From the NCBI GenBank assembly GCA_035999765.1, contig CP108521.1:3720001-3784000 (forward strand): a stretch of 64,000 nt of DNA, in the 5' to 3' direction. Shown one piece after another: positions 17,667-25,863 of this stretch. Under the pieces are notes generated by a model, which worked only from the letters and a program-made list of their open reading frames with translations, was not told the origin of the DNA and did not search any database. Position 1 is the first letter of the stretch. Every line of letters starts with the position of its first letter. The stretch comes from Streptomyces sp. NBC_01231. Its GTDB lineage: Bacteria; Actinomycetota; Actinomycetes; Streptomycetales; Streptomycetaceae. The position numbers and the translations under genes are program-made.

Positions 17667-20246
17667 GTGCCTGGCACAAACCTGACTCGCGAAGAGGCGC
17701 AGCAGCGGGCGAAGCTGCTCACCGTTGACTCGTACGAGATCGATCTCGACCTCTCCGGCGCGCAGGAGGGCGGTACCTACAGGTCCGTGACCACGGTGCG
17801 CTTCGATGTCGCCGAATCCGGCACGGAGTCCTTCATCGACCTGGTCGCCCCGACCGTCCACGAGATCGTGCTCAACGGTGACCCGCTCGACCCCGCCGAG
17901 GTCTTCGCGGACTCCCGGATCGCGCTGCCCGGTCTGCTGGAGGGCCGCAACATCCTGCGGGTCGTCGCCGACTGCGCGTACACCAACACCGGCGAGGGCC
18001 TGCACCGGTTCGTCGACCCCGTCGACAACCAGGCCTATCTGTACACCCAGTTCGAGGTGCCGGACGCCCGCCGCGTCTTCGCGAGCTTCGAGCAGCCCGA
18101 CCTCAAGGCCACCTTCCAGTTCACCGTGAAGGCGCCCGACGGCTGGACGGTCATCTCCAACTCGCCGACGCCCGAACCGACGGACAGTGTCTGGGAGTTC
18201 GAGCCGACGCCGCGGATCTCGTCGTACATCACCGCGCTGATCGTCGGCCCGTACCACTCGGTGCACAGCGTGTACGAGAAGGACGGCCAGTCGGTCCCGC
18301 TCGGCATCTACTGCCGCCCCTCACTCGCCGAACACCTCGACTCGGACGCCATCTTCGAGGTGACCCGGCAGGGCTTCGACTGGTTCCAGGAGAAGTTCGA
18401 CTACCAGTACCCGTTCAAGAAGTACGACCAGCTGTTCGTGCCGGAGTTCAACGCGGGCGCGATGGAGAACGCGGGCGCGGTCACCATCCGCGACCAGTAC
18501 GTGTTCCGGTCCAAGGTGACGGACGCCGCGTACGAGGTGCGCGCCGAGACGATCCTGCACGAGCTGGCCCACATGTGGTTCGGCGACCTGGTCACCATGG
18601 AGTGGTGGAACGACCTGTGGCTGAACGAGTCGTTCGCCACCTACACGTCCATCGCCTGCCAGGCGCACGCGCCCGGGAGCCGCTGGCCGCACTCCTGGAC
18701 CACGTTCGCCAACTCCATGAAGACGTGGGCGTACCGCCAGGACCAGCTGCCGTCCACGCACCCGATCATGGCCGAGATCAACGACCTCGACGACGTGCTC
18801 GTCAACTTCGACGGCATCACCTACGCCAAGGGCGCCTCGGTGCTGAAGCAGCTCGTCGCGTACGTCGGCATGGACGAGTTCTTCGCGGGCGTGCAGGCGT
18901 ACTTCAAGGCGCACGCGTACGGCAACACGCGCCTGTCCGACCTGCTGGGCGCCCTGGAGAAGACCTCCGGACGTGACCTGAAGGCCTGGTCGAAGGCGTG
19001 GCTGGAGACCGCCGGCATCAACATCCTGCGCCCGGAGATCGAGACGGACGCCGCCGGTGTCATCACCTCCTTCGCGATCCGCCAGGAGGCCCCGGCCCTT
19101 CCCGCCGGCGCGAAGGGCGAGCCGACGCTGCGTCCGCACCGGATCGCGGTCGGTCTCTACGAACTCGACGACAACAGCGGCAAGCTGGTGCGGGACGAGC
19201 GCGTCGAGCTGGACGTGGACGGCGAACTGACCGCCGTACCGCAGCTGGTGGGCAAGCGCCGGCCGGCCGTGGTGCTGCTCAACGACGACGACCTGTCGTA
19301 CGCGAAGGTCCGCCTCGACGAGCGGTCCCTCGCCTTCGTCACCGAGCACCTCGGCGACTTCGAGTCGTCCCTGCCCCGCGCGCTGTGCTGGGCGTCGGCG
19401 TGGGACATGACCCGGGACGCCGAGCTCCCGACCCGCGACTACCTGTCCCTGGTGCTGTCCGGCATCGGCAAGGAGTCCGACATCGGTGTCGTGCAGTCGC
19501 TGCACCGGCAGGTGAAGCTGGCGATCGAGCTGTACGCCGACCCGGCCGCCCGCGAGGCCCTGCTGACCCGCTGGACGGACGCCACGCTGGCGCATCTGCG
19601 GGCGGCGGCACCGGGCAGCGACCACCAGCTGGCGTGGGCGCGCGCGTTCGCCGCGACCGCCCGTACGCCCGAGCAGCTGGATCTGCTGGACGCCCTGCTG
19701 GAGGGCACGCAGACGATCGAGGGGCTGGCCGTCGACACCGAGCTGCGCTGGGCGTTCGTACAGCGCCTGGCCTCGGTGGGCCGCTACGACGAGGCGGAGA
19801 TCACCGGCGAGTACGAGCGCGACAAGACCGCCGCCGGTGAACGGCACGCGGCCACCGCCCGGGCCGCCCGTCCGACCGAGGAGGCCAAGGCGGAGGCGTG
19901 GGGGTCGGTCGTCGAGTCCGACAAGCTGCCGAACGCCGTCCAGGAGGCGGTCATCGGCGGTTTCGTCCAGACCGACCAGCGGGAGCTGCTCGCCCCGTAC
20001 ACGGAGAAGTTCTTCACCGTGGTCAAGGACATGTGGGAGAACCGCTCGCACGAGATCGCCCAGCAGATCGCGGTCGGCCTCTACCCGTCGCTCCAGGTCT
20101 CCGAGGAGACCCTGCGCCAAACGGACGAGTGGCTGGCCTCCGCGGAGCCCAGCGCGGCCCTGCGGCGGCTGGTCTCCGAGTCCCGCGCGGGCGTGGAACG
20201 CGCGCTGAAGGCGCAGTCGGCGGACGCGGCGGCTGCCGCCGAGTAG
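17667..20246 (+). CDS. pepN: aminopeptidase N (M1 family)
   Basis: Cytoplasmic broad-specificity zinc aminopeptidase, 859 aa. The substrate motif GAMENAGAVTI (about residue 267) and zinc site HELAHMWFGDLVTMEWW with NESFATY (about residues 299-324) are intact. The long C-terminal helical domain is of the actinobacterial ERAP1-like type. GTG 17667 is preceded by GAGGAG at a good distance. This copy, near asd, is taken as the principal pepN; a paralogue lies at 2690-5281. Confidence 0.95.
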   Translation: MPGTNLTREEAQQRAKLLTVDSYEIDLDLSGAQEGGTYRSVTTVRFDVAESGTESFIDLVAPTVHEIVLNGDPLDPAEVFADSRIALPGLLEGRNILRVVADCAYTNTGEGLHRFVDPVDNQAYLYTQFEVPDARRVFASFEQPDLKATFQFTVKAPDGWTVISNSPTPEPTDSVWEFEPTPRISSYITALIVGPYHSVHSVYEKDGQSVPLGIYCRPSLAEHLDSDAIFEVTRQGFDWFQEKFDYQYPFKKYDQLFVPEFNAGAMENAGAVTIRDQYVFRSKVTDAAYEVRAETILHELAHMWFGDLVTMEWWNDLWLNESFATYTSIACQAHAPGSRWPHSWTTFANSMKTWAYRQDQLPSTHPIMAEINDLDDVLVNFDGITYAKGASVLKQLVAYVGMDEFFAGVQAYFKAHAYGNTRLSDLLGALEKTSGRDLKAWSKAWLETAGINILRPEIETDAAGVITSFAIRQEAPALPAGAKGEPTLRPHRIAVGLYELDDNSGKLVRDERVELDVDGELTAVPQLVGKRRPAVVLLNDDDLSYAKVRLDERSLAFVTEHLGDFESSLPRALCWASAWDMTRDAELPTRDYLSLVLSGIGKESDIGVVQSLHRQVKLAIELYADPAAREALLTRWTDATLAHLRAAAPGSDHQLAWARAFAATARTPEQLDLLDALLEGTQTIEGLAVDTELRWAFVQRLASVGRYDEAEITGEYERDKTAAGERHAATARAARPTEEAKAEAWGSVVESDKLPNAVQEAVIGGFVQTDQRELLAPYTEKFFTVVKDMWENRSHEIAQQIAVGLYPSLQVSEETLRQTDEWLASAEPSAALRRLVSESRAGVERALKAQSADAAAAAE

Positions 20247-20268
20247 TCGTCCGTAGCTAGGTACGGCG

Positions 20269-20303
20269 ATGGGGGCGCCCGGCACTGTGCCGGGCGCCCC
20301 CAT
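20269..20303. terminator. bidirectional terminator, pepN / EamA gene
   Basis: A 17-bp perfect inverted repeat (20269-20285 and 20287-20303, core GGGGGCGCCCGGCAC) with almost no loop, between convergent genes. No T-run follows. Confidence 0.8.
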
Positions 20304-20320
20304 CTCGCGTCTCCCGTTTC

Positions 20321-20387
20321 ACGGCGTCACGGCGTCACGGCGTCACGGCGTCACGGCGTCACGGCGTCACGGCGTCACGGCGTCACG
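20321..20387. repeat. 8-bp tandem repeat, eight copies
   Basis: ACGGCGTC is repeated exactly eight times (20321-20384), followed by a partial copy. The stop codon and last residues of the EamA transporter gene (minus strand) fall within it. Because the unit is not a multiple of three, copy-number change would alter that protein's C-terminus. Confidence 0.95.
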
Positions 20388-21320
20388 CGAACAGTGTGAC
20401 GCCACCGTGAGCCCCGCCGCCGGGACGGCCGCGCTCCTGTCGGCGGAAACCGGCATTACCGCGGACGAGGCGCCCGGTCGGAGCTGTCCGGCGACCGTCG
20501 CCGTGACCGCCAGCGCCATGCCCGTCAGCTGTAGCGGGGTCAGCGACTGGCCGAGCGCGGCCCAGCCGACCACCGCGGCGGTCAGCGGTGACAGGGGGCC
20601 GAGGAAGGTGACCTGGGTGGCGGTGAGGCGGCCGATGCCGCGGAACCAGAGCAGGTAGGCGACGGCCGTGTTGGCGAGGGCCAGGTAGAGGTAGCCGCCG
20701 ACCGCCCGGCCGTCCAGCGCGGGCGGCCCGCCCTCGGCCAGGAGAGCGAGCGGGGCGATGAGCATGCCGCCCGCGGTCAGCTGCCAGGCGGTGAGCGCGA
20801 GGGGGCCCACACCGTCCGGGCGGCCCCAGCGCTTGGTCAGGACGGTTCCGGCGGACATCGAGGCGGTCGAGGCGAGCGCGGCCAGCACTCCCACGGTGTC
20901 GAGCGCCCCTGCCGCCTTCAGCACGACCAGGCTCACCCCGAACGCGGCCAGGAGCCCGGTCAGCACACTCCGCGGCGTCGGCCGCTGTCCCAGCAGCAGC
21001 GCCGACAGCCCGACCACGAACAGCGGGCCGACCGAGCCGATGACCGCCGCCATCCCGCCCGGCATCCGGTACGCCGACAGGAACAGCAGCGGGAAGAAGG
21101 CGCCGATGTTCAGCGCGCCGAGCACCGCCGCCTTCCCCCACCAGACGCCCCGGGGCAGTACCCGGGCGAGGGCCAGCAGGACCAGTCCGGCGGGCAGGGC
21201 GCGCAGGGCCGCTGTGAACAGGGGGCGGTCGGGCGGCAGGAGCTCGGTGGTGACGGCGTAGGTGGTGCCCCAGGAGATGGGGGCGAGCGCGGTGAGCAGG
21301 ACGGTCGCGGGCAGTTTCAT
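20367..21320 (-). CDS. EamA/DMT-family exporter
   Basis: Inner-membrane drug/metabolite transporter, 317 aa, with about ten transmembrane helices in two EamA repeats. Typical segments are LAPISWGTTYAVTTELLP, the first-repeat SAYRMPGGMAAVIGSVGPLF and the second-repeat LANTAVAYLLWFRGIGRL. ATG 21320 follows GGAGGAG at ideal spacing. It diverges from a MarR regulator gene across a palindromic operator, so it is probably repressed by that protein and induced by its own substrate, which is unknown. The 3' end runs into an 8-bp tandem repeat. Confidence 0.9.
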   Translation of the reverse strand: MKLPATVLLTALAPISWGTTYAVTTELLPPDRPLFTAALRALPAGLVLLALARVLPRGVWWGKAAVLGALNIGAFFPLLFLSAYRMPGGMAAVIGSVGPLFVVGLSALLLGQRPTPRSVLTGLLAAFGVSLVVLKAAGALDTVGVLAALASTASMSAGTVLTKRWGRPDGVGPLALTAWQLTAGGMLIAPLALLAEGGPPALDGRAVGGYLYLALANTAVAYLLWFRGIGRLTATQVTFLGPLSPLTAAVVGWAALGQSLTPLQLTGMALAVTATVAGQLRPGASSAVMPVSADRSAAVPAAGLTVASHCSRDAVTP

Positions 21321-21345
21321 GACCGGCACTCCTCCGGAAGGCGGC

Positions 21346-21392
21346 TTGACGGTAAGTAGCTTAGCTCTAAGCAACTTACAGTCAAGCTACTT
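21346..21392. promoter_or_regulatory. overlapping divergent promoters and MarR operator
   Basis: Forward promoter: TTGACG (21346-21351), 16 bp, TAAGCA (21368-21373). Reverse promoter: TTGACT (21385-21380), 16 bp, TAAGCT (21363-21358). Both overlap an imperfect palindrome with arms AAGTAGCTTAG and CTAAGCAACTT (21354-21377). A further copy of the arm, AAGCTACTT, is at 21384-21392. A classic arrangement for MarR autorepression and repression of the divergent exporter. Confidence 0.6.
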
Positions 21393-21429
21393 GCTTGCGG
21401 GTGACCGGAAACGGGCGGATACTCGGGCC

Positions 21430-21939
21430 ATGAGTGCACAGCGCCCACCGCGCGAGGACCCCGTCGACGCGATCATCGAGCAGTGGGCCGAGGTGCGGCC
21501 CGACCTCGACACCGCCGCGATGGAGGTCTTCGGCCGGATCTACCGGCTCACGCGTGCGGTGGGCGACCGCATGGACAAGGCGTACGCCACGCTCGGCATC
21601 GGACGCGGCGAGTTCGACGTCCTGGCCACCCTGCGCCGCTCCGGCGAGCCGTACACCCTCTCGCCCCGCGAGCTGTCGGCGACGCTCATGCTCACCACCG
21701 GCGGGATGACCGGCCGCCTCGACAAGCTGGAACGCGCCGGACTGCTGCGCCGCTCCCCCGACCCGCACGACCGCCGCGGGCTCCACGTGACGTTGACCGA
21801 GCAGGGGCTGGGCCTGGTCGACCGGGCGGTCGGCGCCGGCCTCGCCGTCCAGACGGAGGCCCTGTCCGCCCTGAACACCGAACAGACCGACCAACTGGCC
21901 GGCCTGCTACGGGAGTTGCTGCTCGACGCGGAGAAGTGA
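21430..21939 (+). CDS. MarR-family transcriptional regulator
   Basis: A 169-residue winged-helix regulator from ATG 21430. The recognition region is LSPRELSATLMLTTGGMTGR, with the wing RSPDPHDRRGLHVTLTEQG. This DxRD-containing wing is the MarR hallmark. It lies divergent to the EamA exporter and should control both through the palindrome between them. The ligand is unknown. Confidence 0.92.
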   Translation: MSAQRPPREDPVDAIIEQWAEVRPDLDTAAMEVFGRIYRLTRAVGDRMDKAYATLGIGRGEFDVLATLRRSGEPYTLSPRELSATLMLTTGGMTGRLDKLERAGLLRRSPDPHDRRGLHVTLTEQGLGLVDRAVGAGLAVQTEALSALNTEQTDQLAGLLRELLLDAEK

Positions 21940-21972
21940 GCCGGGCGTCTCCGGCGTGAGCCCGGGGGCGGC

Positions 21973-22066
21973 TCAGCCGACGTGCGCGGCGCAGGCCGTC
22001 TCGATCGCGGACAGGTCGGCGGTGTCGGCCGCCCAGGCCACGTATCCGTCGGGCTGGGGCCCGCGC
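21973..22066 (-). pseudogene. C-terminal remnant of an FAD-dependent monooxygenase
   Basis: Minus-strand reading gives PDGYVAWAADTADLSAIE and then ACAAHVG before a TGA. The PDGYVAWA block is the end of aromatic-ring FAD hydroxylases (PHBH-like), but no upstream coding frame continues it, so this is a decayed fragment. It points to deletion of a full gene next to marR. Confidence 0.5.
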
Positions 22067-22257
22067 TGCAGGGGTATCTCACGGCGCCGCTCCCTTGAGG
22101 AACTGCGGACTGCGGGCCTGCGGACGCTGTGCGGTTTGGCCCGGACATGCCGAGGGCGCCGGCCTCGCGCACGTACGGCGGGTACGTCGGCGGGGGCGGC
22201 GCCCTCCGGGAAGCGTGCGGGCAGCCGGAGCCGGGCTCCGGAGCTGCGGCGCTTCGG
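22067..22257. other. non-coding stretch next to monooxygenase remnant
   Basis: Together with the fragment before it, this forms a 318-bp gap between marR and the next gene. No frame has convincing codon use and no hairpin stands out; it is probably the decayed remainder of the lost gene. Confidence 0.4.
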
Positions 22258-22539
22258 TCAGACCTTCGACTCGGCCTTGGGCTTGGTCTTGATGTTGCGG
22301 GTGGTGACCCGGTGCGACTCGTGCGACTTGTCGAGGACCATGACCAGGCCCGCGATGACCCCGAACAGCACGAGGGGGGCCACGACGAAGAGGCCCAGCG
22401 TCTCGATGACGCTCAGGCCCGAGCCGGGGTCGTCACCGTCGTCGCGGGTCACCGCGAGCGCAGGGGACGACATGAGCAGCAGCATCAGCGTCGTACCGGC
22501 AGCCAGGGCGCCGGCGCGCAGGGCGTTCTTCTTGTCCAC
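22258..22539 (-). CDS. small two-helix membrane protein
   Basis: A 93-residue protein with an N-terminal signal or first helix (ALAAGTTLMLLLMSSPALA), a short acidic extracellular loop (TRDDGDDPGSG), a second helix (LGLFVVAPLVLFGVIAGLVM) and a basic cytoplasmic tail rich in Lys, Ser and His. GTG start at 22539. It is located just downstream of malQ on the same strand. I do not recognise a named family. Confidence 0.75.
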   Translation of the reverse strand: MDKKNALRAGALAAGTTLMLLLMSSPALAVTRDDGDDPGSGLSVIETLGLFVVAPLVLFGVIAGLVMVLDKSHESHRVTTRNIKTKPKAESKV

Positions 22540-22598
22540 GGTGCCAAAAGTACCGAACGCCGGTTGAGGGCGCTCGTCCGGGGTGCCGTATGAGGCGA

Positions 22599-24713
22599 TC
22601 AGGGGTGTGGCGGGGCTGGTGAGGGGCGGCCCTCCGCCGACTCCCGCAGCACCTCCACCAACGCGTGCAGCCTCGGTGACCCGGCCAGTTCCTCCAGGGT
22701 CACCGGCCTCCCCTCCGCGTCCGCGATCGGCAACCGCCAGTTCGGGTACTGGTCCCAGGTCCCCGGAAGGTTCTGGGGGCGACGGTCACCCACGCCGTCC
22801 GGGAGCCAGACACCGACCATGCGGGCCGGGGTGCGCAGCAGGAAGCGGTGGACGGCCTGGATCTCGGCCTCCTCCGAGGAGGGGTCGGAACCGCCGCCCG
22901 CGCCCTGGAGGAGGCCGAGTCGATGGAGCAGGGCCAGCCACTCCGTCGCGTCCGCCGCGGCCTCGGCCCGCTCCTCCTCCAGGGGGCGGGTCAACAGGCC
23001 CAGGCTGTCGCGGAGTTCGACGTGCTCGCCGGTGAGGCGGGCCGCCGTGGACGGCAGGTCGTGGGTGGTGGCGGTGGCCAGGCAGTCGGCGCGCCATCGG
23101 TCGGGGTCGAGGGGGCGGCCGTCGCCCTCCCAGTCGCGCTCGAACCACAGCACGGACGTGCCGAGCACCCCGCGCTCGCGCAGCGTCTCGCGCACACCGG
23201 GTTCGACGGTGCCCAGGTCCTCGCCGATGACGACGGCCCCGGCCCGCGAGGCCTCCAGCACCAGCACGGCGAGCATGGCCTCGGCGTCGTAGTGGACGTA
23301 CGTACCGTCCGTGGGCGCCTCGCCCAGCGGGACCCACCACAGCCGGAACAGGCCCATGACGTGGTCGATCCGCAGGGCGCCGGCGTAGCGGAACAGCGCC
23401 CGCAGCAGGTGCCGGAAGGGCGCGTAGCCGGACTCGGCCAGGCGGTCGGGGCGCCAGGGCGGCAGCCCCCAGTCCTGACCGCGCGCGTTGAAGGCGTCCG
23501 GGGGCGCGCCGACCGACATGCCGGCCGCGAAGTACTCCTGCTGCGCCCAGGCGTCGGCGCCCCCGGGGTGCACACCGACCGCGAGGTCATGGACGATCCC
23601 GACCGGCATGTCCGCCTCGCGGGCCGCGCGCTGGGCGGCGGTGAGCTGGGTGTCGGTGAGCCAGGCGAGGCGGCAGTGGAAGTCGACGCGGTCCATCAAC
23701 TCCCCGCGGGCGCGGGCGGTTTCGGCCGAGCGCGGGTCGCGCAGGCCATGCGGCCACTGGTGCCAGTCGGAGCCGTGCACCTCGGCGAGCGCGTACCAGG
23801 TGGCGTGGTCCTCCAGGGCCTCGCCCTGTTCGGCGAGGTAGTCGCAGTAGGCGGCGCGCCGGCCCGGCCCGAGCGGCACCTCCCGCATCAGCTCCAAGGC
23901 CTCCCGCTTGAGCTCCCACACGGCGTCCCGGTCGATCAGCGCGCCCTCCTCCAGTACGGAGGCGCGCAGCCGGTCGGCCCGCTCCAGCAGGGCCCGCACT
24001 CGCTCACGGTCCTCGACATGGGCGTACTCGGGGATGTCCGCCACCCGCAGATGGACCGGATCCGGGAAGCGGCGCGAGGACGGGCGGTAGGGGGAGGGAT
24101 CCGTGGGGGCTCCGGGCACGGCCGCGTGCAGTGGGTTGACCTGGACGAATCCGGCGCCGAGCGCGCGGCCCGCCCAGGAGGTCAGTTCGGCGAGGTCACC
24201 GAGGTCGCCCATGCCCCAGGAGCGGCGGGAAAGGAGGGAGTAGAGCTGGACGAGCAGGCCGTACGAGCGTCCGGGGGGCTCGGGCAGCCGGGGCGGGGCG
24301 ACGATCAGATGGGCGTCGGCGGTGCGGCCGTCCGGGGCGGTCGCGGTCAACCGGTGCACTCCGGGCGGGAGTTGGTCGGCGGCGGCGCGTGTCTCGCCCT
24401 GTTCGGTGGCGATGCGCAGCCGGGTGCCGGCCGGGAGAGCGTCGAGGGCTTCGGGCGTACTGCCGCTCCAGCCCACCACGGTCGGCGGCAGCAGCCGTTG
24501 ACGCAGCTCCTCCTCCCGGGCGGTGCGCGCTGCGTGGACCGCCTCGGGGCTGTCTGCGGCGACGCCCAGGGCGGCCAGGGCCCGGGTGACGGCAGTGGCG
24601 GAGGCCGTGACCGTACGGTCCGAGGAGGGGCTGTAGGAGGTGGAGACGCCATGGAGCGCGGCGAGCCGGGACAGGTCCTCGGTGGGCGGCTCGACCGGCC
24701 GGGGCGCCGTCAT
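22599..24713 (-). CDS. malQ: 4-alpha-glucanotransferase (amylomaltase)
   Basis: GH77 disproportionating enzyme, 704 aa, that transfers alpha-1,4-glucan segments in maltodextrin and glycogen metabolism. Visible family motifs: YGLLVQLYSLLSRRSWGMGD, ALRIDHVMGLFRLWW with the catalytic nucleophile Asp, VIGEDLGTVEPGV with the acid/base Glu, and TTHDLPS with the third Asp. An actinobacterial N-terminal extension of about 150 residues is present. The ATG follows directly after the TAG of the small upstream gene, so the two are coupled. Confidence 0.95.
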   Translation of the reverse strand: MTAPRPVEPPTEDLSRLAALHGVSTSYSPSSDRTVTASATAVTRALAALGVAADSPEAVHAARTAREEELRQRLLPPTVVGWSGSTPEALDALPAGTRLRIATEQGETRAAADQLPPGVHRLTATAPDGRTADAHLIVAPPRLPEPPGRSYGLLVQLYSLLSRRSWGMGDLGDLAELTSWAGRALGAGFVQVNPLHAAVPGAPTDPSPYRPSSRRFPDPVHLRVADIPEYAHVEDRERVRALLERADRLRASVLEEGALIDRDAVWELKREALELMREVPLGPGRRAAYCDYLAEQGEALEDHATWYALAEVHGSDWHQWPHGLRDPRSAETARARGELMDRVDFHCRLAWLTDTQLTAAQRAAREADMPVGIVHDLAVGVHPGGADAWAQQEYFAAGMSVGAPPDAFNARGQDWGLPPWRPDRLAESGYAPFRHLLRALFRYAGALRIDHVMGLFRLWWVPLGEAPTDGTYVHYDAEAMLAVLVLEASRAGAVVIGEDLGTVEPGVRETLRERGVLGTSVLWFERDWEGDGRPLDPDRWRADCLATATTHDLPSTAARLTGEHVELRDSLGLLTRPLEEERAEAAADATEWLALLHRLGLLQGAGGGSDPSSEEAEIQAVHRFLLRTPARMVGVWLPDGVGDRRPQNLPGTWDQYPNWRLPIADAEGRPVTLEELAGSPRLHALVEVLRESAEGRPSPAPPHP

Positions 24714-24974
24714 CTACGGCTCCCAGTGGGCATCGGACTCGCTGGTCAGCGGGGCGAAGTCGGCGAGCGGCGGCTCGCTGGTGAGGGGCTCGGCGTCGGG
24801 CAGCGGCGGCTCGCTGGTGAGGGGGGCCTCGACGCAGGCGCCCTCGGCGCTGAACACGCACAGGTGGAGATCGGATGCGGCGGACGACTCCGCCTCGTAC
24901 AGGGCGGACAGGGCGGAGGGGTCCGCCTCGGGTTTGGAGAGGGGCGGGAGCAGAACGGGTGCTGATGCGGCCAC
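24714..24974 (-). CDS. acidic repeat-containing small protein coupled to malQ
   Basis: An 86-residue protein of unknown function. GTG 24974 has a perfect AAGGAGG five bases upstream, and the TAG touches the malQ ATG, so it is almost certainly translated. It is acidic and rich in Pro, Ser, Ala and Leu. Its C-terminal half repeats PLTSEPPL (about residues 51-58 and 63-70) and a third partial copy PLTSES (75-80). Two cysteines lie at LCVF and GACVE. There is no membrane segment and no known domain. It could be a disordered regulator or partner of MalQ; a peptide precursor is possible but unsupported, since no modification enzymes are nearby. Confidence 0.75.
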   Translation of the reverse strand: MAASAPVLLPPLSKPEADPSALSALYEAESSAASDLHLCVFSAEGACVEAPLTSEPPLPDAEPLTSEPPLADFAPLTSESDAHWEP

Positions 24975-25218
24975 GGGGGCCTCCTTGTCGAGTACGACGT
25001 GTGGATATCGCAGCTCTACCCAGTGGTCGCGGTGGCAGACGTAACCGAGGGGACAACGTGCCTCTCGTCACATTCCGTTCCGGTGCGCTATTACCATACT
25101 GGTCCAAAAAACGCATGACGGCCATTCTCGTGCCCTGACGGGAATGTCGGCCAGGACTCGGGAAGGGAGAGCGGCGGTCGCGTGAACCGGGCGCTCCGCG
25201 GTCGTCGATAGACGAGGT
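24975..25218. promoter_or_regulatory. divergent promoter region, malQ operon / sigma operon
   Basis: 244 bp. It contains an A/T-rich patch (gctattaccatactggtcc, 25088-25107) that is unusual here and may hold the promoter core. No known operator is recognised. Confidence 0.4.
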
Positions 25219-25863
25219 GTGAGACTGTTCCGCCCCATGGGGGGCCACCGAGAGAAGGACCCGGGGGACTCGGACGCGGCGCTGTTGCGGGCGGTCGCGG
25301 GCGGTGACTCGGCGGCGATGGCCACGCTGTACGACCGGCACGCGGGGTGGCTGCACGCGCGGCTGAGCCGGCGTTGCGCCGATCCCGAGGTCGTGCGCGA
25401 GGTGTTGCAGGACACCTTCGTGACCGTGTGGCGGTCGGCGGCCGGACATCGCGGCGAGGAGGCCGGCGGCTGGCTGTGGACGATCGCCGCGCGCCGTCTG
25501 GTCGACGCGCGCCGGGCGCACGAGCGGGCGTCGCGGCTGGAGACGACGCCGATGAACTCGCCGGCGGGCGAGGCACGGGCCGGGTACGCACCGGCGGTGG
25601 CCGCGCCGTCCGTGCCCTCGGCGGAGGACCGGGTGCTGGCGGCGCTGGAGTACGGCGACGTGGGCACCGCCCTCGACCGCATCTCGCCCGAACTGCGCGA
25701 GGTGCTGCGCGCCACGGTCGTCGACGGCCTGACCACCCGCGAGACGGCCCGTCTGCTCGGCATCCCGGAGGGGACCGTGAAGTCCCGCGCGATGCGCGCC
25801 CGCGCCGAACTGCGCGCCGCACTGGCCCAGTTGAACACGTCGCCGATGGGAGGCCCGGCATGA
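25219..25863 (+). CDS. ECF-type RNA polymerase sigma factor
   Basis: A 214-residue sigma factor. Region 2 (LYDRHAGWLHARLSRRCADP to DTFVTVWRSA) and region 4 (ISPELREVLRATVVDGLTT and [18 protein letters not shown]) are clear, joined by a Pro/Ala-rich linker. It is first in a five-gene overlapping operon with a zinc-finger membrane anti-sigma factor and an ABC exporter. Start GTG 25219 is the longest sensible choice; ATG 25237 lacks an SD. Confidence 0.88.
   Translation: MRLFRPMGGHREKDPGDSDAALLRAVAGGDSAAMATLYDRHAGWLHARLSRRCADPEVVREVLQDTFVTVWRSAAGHRGEEAGGWLWTIAARRLVDARRAHERASRLETTPMNSPAGEARAGYAPAVAAPSVPSAEDRVLAALEYGDVGTALDRISPELREVLRATVVDGLTTRETARLLGIPEGTVKSRAMRARAELRAALAQLNTSPMGGPA

Noticed and set aside
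20321..20387. CRISPR-like array
   Set aside because: The 8-bp units are directly adjacent with no spacers and no cas genes are near; it is a simple tandem repeat.
24714..24974. Ribosomal peptide precursor (lanthipeptide or similar)
   Set aside because: No modification or export enzymes nearby, and the coupled neighbour is a primary-metabolism glucanotransferase.
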